The notes below the pieces were generated by a model that worked only from the letters and a program-made list of their open reading frames with translations, was not told the origin of the DNA and did not search any database. Positions 59,798-64,000 of a stretch of 64,000 nucleotides of DNA are shown piece after piece. A program made the position numbers and the translations under genes. Within the stretch, counting starts at the first letter, position 1; every line of letters starts with the position of its first letter. Source of the DNA: Spiroplasma endosymbiont of Aspidapion aeneum (GTDB taxonomy: Bacteria; Bacillota_I; Bacilli_A; Mycoplasmatales; Mycoplasmataceae); the NCBI RefSeq assembly GCF_964031045.1, contig NZ_OZ034994.1, positions 1 through 64,000 of the forward strand. Reading direction: 5' to 3'.

Positions 59798-60775
59798 ATG
59801 TTGATTTCATTTATTTTAGCAGGTGATTTTCTTAAAGGAGAATTCGAGCGAAGTTTACAAAGTATTTTATCTCAAAGTGATGATGATTATGAAATAATAT
59901 TATGTTCCGATGTTCCGATGGAAGACTCTGAAATAAGTATTTATTATTGAGATCTTTTTTGAAAAACAAAAAAGATCAACACCATAATACTGAATGATTC
60001 ATCTGTTGGTAATTCTTCTAATTGAAATAATGCATTAAAAGTATTAAACGGGGAATATTTTATGTTTATAAAACCCGGTGATACACTAGATATAAATATA
60101 GTGTCTAACATTAAAAAGGCACTTGTTAAAAATGCTAATAAAGGTGCGCTTGATATTATAGAATTTTGTGCTAACCTAACAGGACTTGCTAAATCTCAAA
60201 CAAAGACATATATAGAAAAAGATAGGGTTTATAATTTAGATGTTGATTTTGCTCCGTTTGCACACGTTGTTGATATTTTATTTACAAAGTGTTATAGAAG
60301 AGATGTTATAGAAAATAATCCATTTAGTTTTAAACCATTTGTTGAGTATGAACTTCTTTTTGTTTACAAGTTTTTATCACAGGCTAAAACTTTTATAAGT
60401 TTAGAAACAAATTATATTGGATACATTGATATTCAAATAAGTTTATCTTTTCAACCTGTTTTTGATAGGGTTAAACAATGGTCACACATTTTTAACCACT
60501 TTAGAAGATTGGGAATTTACAAAGATATCAAAGATTATATTAATTATGCATATTTTAAGTCTACTATTCATACCTGATTATGACAAATCAAAAGGTATAA
60601 CAAAAAAACATTAATTATAAAGTCATATGATTATATCACTAGAAAATTTAATAGTAAAAAAAGAACAGAATTTATAAAGCAAAATAAGGCATATAAAAAT
60701 TCCGAAGATATGAAGTTCAAGGCTATCATGTTGAACTTTGATAACTATATTGAGGATTTTAAAAAAGAGAATTAG
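59798..60775 (+). CDS. Glycosyltransferase family 2-like protein
   Basis: A 325-aa protein. The start, MLISFILAGDFLKGEFERSLQSILSQSDDDYEIILCSD, and a following SVGNSSNWNNALKVLNGEYFMFIKPGDTLD match the fold of GT2 glycosyltransferases, in which donor binding uses a DxD motif; here the position reads KPGD, so activity is uncertain. AAGGGG precedes ATG 59798. Several TGA codons encode Trp. It is followed after two bases by a membrane protein. Confidence 0.7.
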
Positions 60776-60777
60776 TA

Positions 60778-61431
60778 ATGAAAAAAAAATATATTTTTAA
60801 AAAACCAAATTTATCAAGAATATTTTTTTCAAGGTTGATAGATACGATCTTTTGTTCCGCTATTGTTTATGTTGTGTCATACTTATATATTATAAATTCA
60901 TATTTAACCGCCATTATTTATTGTGGTTGTGTTTTTATAATTTATTCCTTTTATTTTTTAATTATACCTTGTCTATTTGCTTATCGATGCTTTGGAAAAA
61001 TTTTATTTAATCTTTTTATTCTTCAAAAAGATAATAATGAGAAAATTAAATTTATTATGTTATTAAAAAGAGAATTGTATTATATTTTTTTTCCCTATAT
61101 TGTGTTGATGATAGCACAATTTTTAAGAGTGTATATAATTATTAACACACAAGATTCATCAAATAATTGAGCAAAACTCTTATATAATCTTGGAATAGGT
61201 TTTTTTGTATTGTGGTCATTGTATCTTATGATTTCTATAAAGATTCAAGATAGCCATTTATCAAGTGTAGATTTAAAAAATAGAATTCATGTATTACACA
61301 AAATTAAGTTTATAGAACCAATATTTTATGATAAAAATAATATTAACAAAAATATCGATATGCCAGGTTTTGTAGATAAAAACAATTTGGAAGAAATAGA
61401 AAAGATTGACTATAAGGAGATTGTAAATTAA
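60778..61431 (+). CDS. RDD-family membrane protein
   Basis: A 217-aa membrane protein with four hydrophobic segments. LSRIFFSRLIDTIF at the start and CFGKILFNLFILQ after the second segment match the RDD family (Arg-Asp-Asp domain) pattern: an Arg and Asp in the first helix and the FGKxLxxL motif. Function of RDD proteins is poorly known; some act in ion transport. One TGA at 61168-61170 is Trp. The hydrophilic tail is acidic. pcrA follows after four bases. Confidence 0.72.
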
Positions 61432-61435
61432 ATAT

Positions 61436-63553
61436 ATGAATAATTATCTCGATGAATTAAATAATAAACAAATTGAAGCAATTGAGGAAATTGTAAAGCC
61501 TGTAAGAGTTATTGCTGGAGCAGGGAGTGGAAAGACACGTGTTATAACAACAAAAATTGTTTACTTGAAGGAGAAACTGCAATGTAGATTATCCGAAATT
61601 TTAGCTTTAACTTTTACAAGAAAAGCAGCGGAAGAAATGAGAGAAAGAGTGCTTTCTATAACAAAGAGTGACGAAAAGACAAATATAATGACATTTCATA
61701 GTTTTTGTTTTTTAATTCTTATTAAGCATTTTAAGATAGTTGGGTTAAAGGAAAATTTTCAAATACTAGATTCTTACTCACAAGAAAAAGTTTTAAAAAC
61801 ACTTTTTAGTGGAATTGAAAAGTTTGAGAGAACAGATATTAAAAAACAAATATCTAAAATAAAAAACAAATTTTTTGATAATAATAATATAATTGAAAAA
61901 ATATCGGATTTAAAATCATATGATAATTCTATTATAACTGATTATAATGTTTACCAGGATTACATACGGTCTAATAATAAAATTGATTATGATGATCTTA
62001 TGTTGTATGCCTATTATATATTAAAAAATAATGAGGATATTTGCGAAAAGTGAGCTACTTCATTTAAGTACATACTTGTGGATGAATTCCAGGATACTAA
62101 CTATTTACAAATGAGCATAGTAAATTTAGTTTTGAGAAAAAGAGACTGTATTACTATTGTTGGCGACCCAGATCAAACAATATATACGTGAAGAGGAGCA
62201 AAACAGGAAATAATCTTGAATTTTGAGGAAAAATTTAAGGAGGCAAAAACTATAGTTTTAGATCAAAATTATCGTTCAACTAAACAAATTTTAGATGCTG
62301 CCAATATGGTTATAAAAAATAATAATAAAAGATATGAAAAAGATTTACACACTAAGAAATTGGACGGAGAATCTATAGATGTTATGGGCTTTGATGACTT
62401 AGAGGAACAAAACCAATACATTGCAAATAGAGTATTTAATCTCGTAAAAGAAGGAAGTTATAAATATAAAGATTTTTTTATTTTGGCAAGATCTAATAAA
62501 CAAATAAAAAATATAGAATTAACACTAAACTACTATAAGATTCCTTATCTTGTAAGAGGTACGGACTCATTTTTCTCATTGAAAGTTATTACAGACTCCT
62601 TATCCTTTTTAAAAGCATTCGTATATAAAGATAATGAGTCAACACTTTCAATGTTAGAATTATTACCAAAAGTTGGCCAAGTAACTATAAGAAAAATACG
62701 TGAAATTTGTACTCTAAGTAGATTGTCTATATTTGAATGATTTATAAATGGTGATCATAAGGGTTTTCCTTTGGCAATAAGTAATACGAGTGAGGTATAT
62801 AAATTATGTGAAAAAAGTATGAACACATATTTTAGTGCTAAGGAGTTAGCGTTTATCCTCCTTCATAAGGCTGGTATTATAGATAAGGCAATTTCTGAAA
62901 ATCAAAAAAATAATCACCACGCAAGAATAAAAGAACTATTTGACATCCTGACAAGTCAGGACATTGAGTTTAGCGATTTGTATTTGTATGATAAACTAAC
63001 AAACTTTTTAGTAAATGTTACTATTAATAGTGATGTATTACAAAATGATAGTGAAGCAGATGCTATTTTTGTTTCTACAATACATGGAGCAAAAGGGATG
63101 GAAAGGCCCGTTGTGGTAATTTATGATGTTAATAGCTTTAATTTTCCAAACTTTAATTCGTACAATAATGCATCATATATCGAAGAGGAAAGAAGAACAT
63201 TTTATGTAGCAATAACAAGGGCTAAGGAAAAATTGATTATTTCCTATAATTCCACATATCCCTCTATTTTTATTGAAGAAATGAGCACAAATATTGATGC
63301 AGCAAAATATAAACGAACATTTGATCAACCAGAGATTTTTAGATATCAAAATAATGACCAATCTAATACAGAGCATATCGAGGTTGTTTTAAAAAATAAT
63401 TTATCAATTGGAGATAGAATAATACACGATTATTTTGGAGACGGAATTGTAATAGATGTTATGGTAAAAAACATTAAAATTAAATTTGAATCGAGTGGAA
63501 TAAAATTTGTACCAATGCTATCAAATACGTGAAGAAAAGTAGATAAAATTTAA
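61436..63553 (+). CDS. pcrA: ATP-dependent DNA helicase PcrA/UvrD
   Basis: PcrA is an essential superfamily 1 helicase in repair and replication restart. The 705-aa protein has P-loop [52 protein letters not shown] and motif [17 protein letters not shown]. The C-terminal [19 protein letters not shown] resembles the Tudor-like domain that binds RNA polymerase. Four or more TGA codons encode Trp, the last near the C-terminus before TAA 63551. Confidence 0.95.
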
Positions 63554-63644
63554 AATCAATTTTAATTTAACCTAAATTATATTTGTTTTTAATGAAAAAA
63601 TTCTTTTTTTTATATACAATAATAAAAGTTAAAGGTGGATAAGA

Positions 63645-64000
63645 ATGAAAAAAAATTGATTACTATCAACTATTCTTTTTTTTACTTTATTTGTTGGACT
63701 TATAGTCTTTACCCAATTTGTCGGTTTTGATATTAATGTAAAATTGGGTAATAATGATAATGTAAAATTTAAATTTGTTGGTCTACAATATGATAAATCA
63801 TTTAATAATGATATTGTTACGGATTTTTCCACAACTCCAAGTAAGTCTATTTCATATTTGTCAAAATTTGTAGATCTTAACGGAAACGGAATATTTAGTA
63901 TTCTTACATCTAAAATATGAGCGTTAATAGTTAGTTTAATTTGTCTCTCAGGCGCTGGTTTTATTTACTCTATATTTATGCTATTTTTTACAGATAAATT
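63645..64000 (+). CDS. Uncharacterised membrane protein, cut by window end
   Basis: ATG 63645 has AAAGGTGGA upstream and an open frame (118 residues visible) to the window edge. A transmembrane or signal-anchor helix at about 5-27 is followed by a 60-residue extracytoplasmic stretch and a second hydrophobic segment near 92-117. TGA codons at 63657 and 63918 are Trp. I cannot assign a family. Confidence 0.75.

Overview
The window reads as one continuous piece of a low-G+C mollicute chromosome that uses genetic code 4 (UGA = Trp). Almost every long gene has in-frame TGA codons at positions where the family has tryptophan, for example in GltX, SecA, PcrA and Lgt. The tmRNA tag contains EMPAF and ends in AMLA, which resembles the Spiroplasma tag as I remember it. 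Tandem lgt genes, retained FtsH, HprK and RNA polymerase delta, and the dense A+T-rich layout also fit the Spiroplasma/Entomoplasma group. I would call it a Spiroplasma-like organism, at inference level only.

Bases 1-14350 are the origin-proximal core. dnaA starts one base before the window. Then come dnaN, serS, two perfect parS sites, the SRP RNA and tadA, followed by a tightly packed run dnaX-recR-tmk-holB-trmN6-tilS-ftsH. After that come rsmG and the ParA/ParB pair (parA-parB) that should act on the parS sites. Bases 14360-21700 hold ychF, an isolated ispF, gltX, an HD phosphohydrolase, rpoE, pyrG and fba, ending in a strong terminator. Bases 21950-31730 form a secA-uvrB-uvrA-folC-folT cluster: export, excision repair, folate polyglutamylation and a likely folate transporter subunit. 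Bases 31866-39835 hold a long MATE transporter, hprK, lgt1-trxB-lgt2, whiA and a small XRE regulator. This merges two clusters that are separate in Bacillus.

From 39822 to 42013 lies the one accessory-looking stretch. It has a cysteine-less rhodanese-like gene on the minus strand, then about 1.8 kb with no convincing gene but several hairpins, a tandem repeat and coding remnants. The ancestral secG-rnr-smpB-ssrA order follows, interrupted by an MgtA-type P-type ATPase. A short leader peptide ORF and a hairpin precede that ATPase. A degenerate GGDEF/EAL-like membrane protein, mgtE and trmB come next. From 52308 to 54894 purA-purB run on the minus strand. The rest holds tRNA-Gly, two poorly characterised membrane proteins (one with a metallo-beta-lactamase domain), tsaD-asnS, a glycosyltransferase-like gene, an RDD membrane protein, pcrA and the start of another membrane protein at the right edge.

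The most interesting points are: the leader-peptide/attenuator-like region before the Mg2+ ATPase together with an apparent frameshift in its 5' end; an Lgt paralogue without the HGG catalytic motif beside a normal-looking one; paired parS sites, one of which doubles as a terminator; an orphan IspF with altered active-site positions; and several core proteins with long lineage-specific extensions (SecA, MATE, Lgt).
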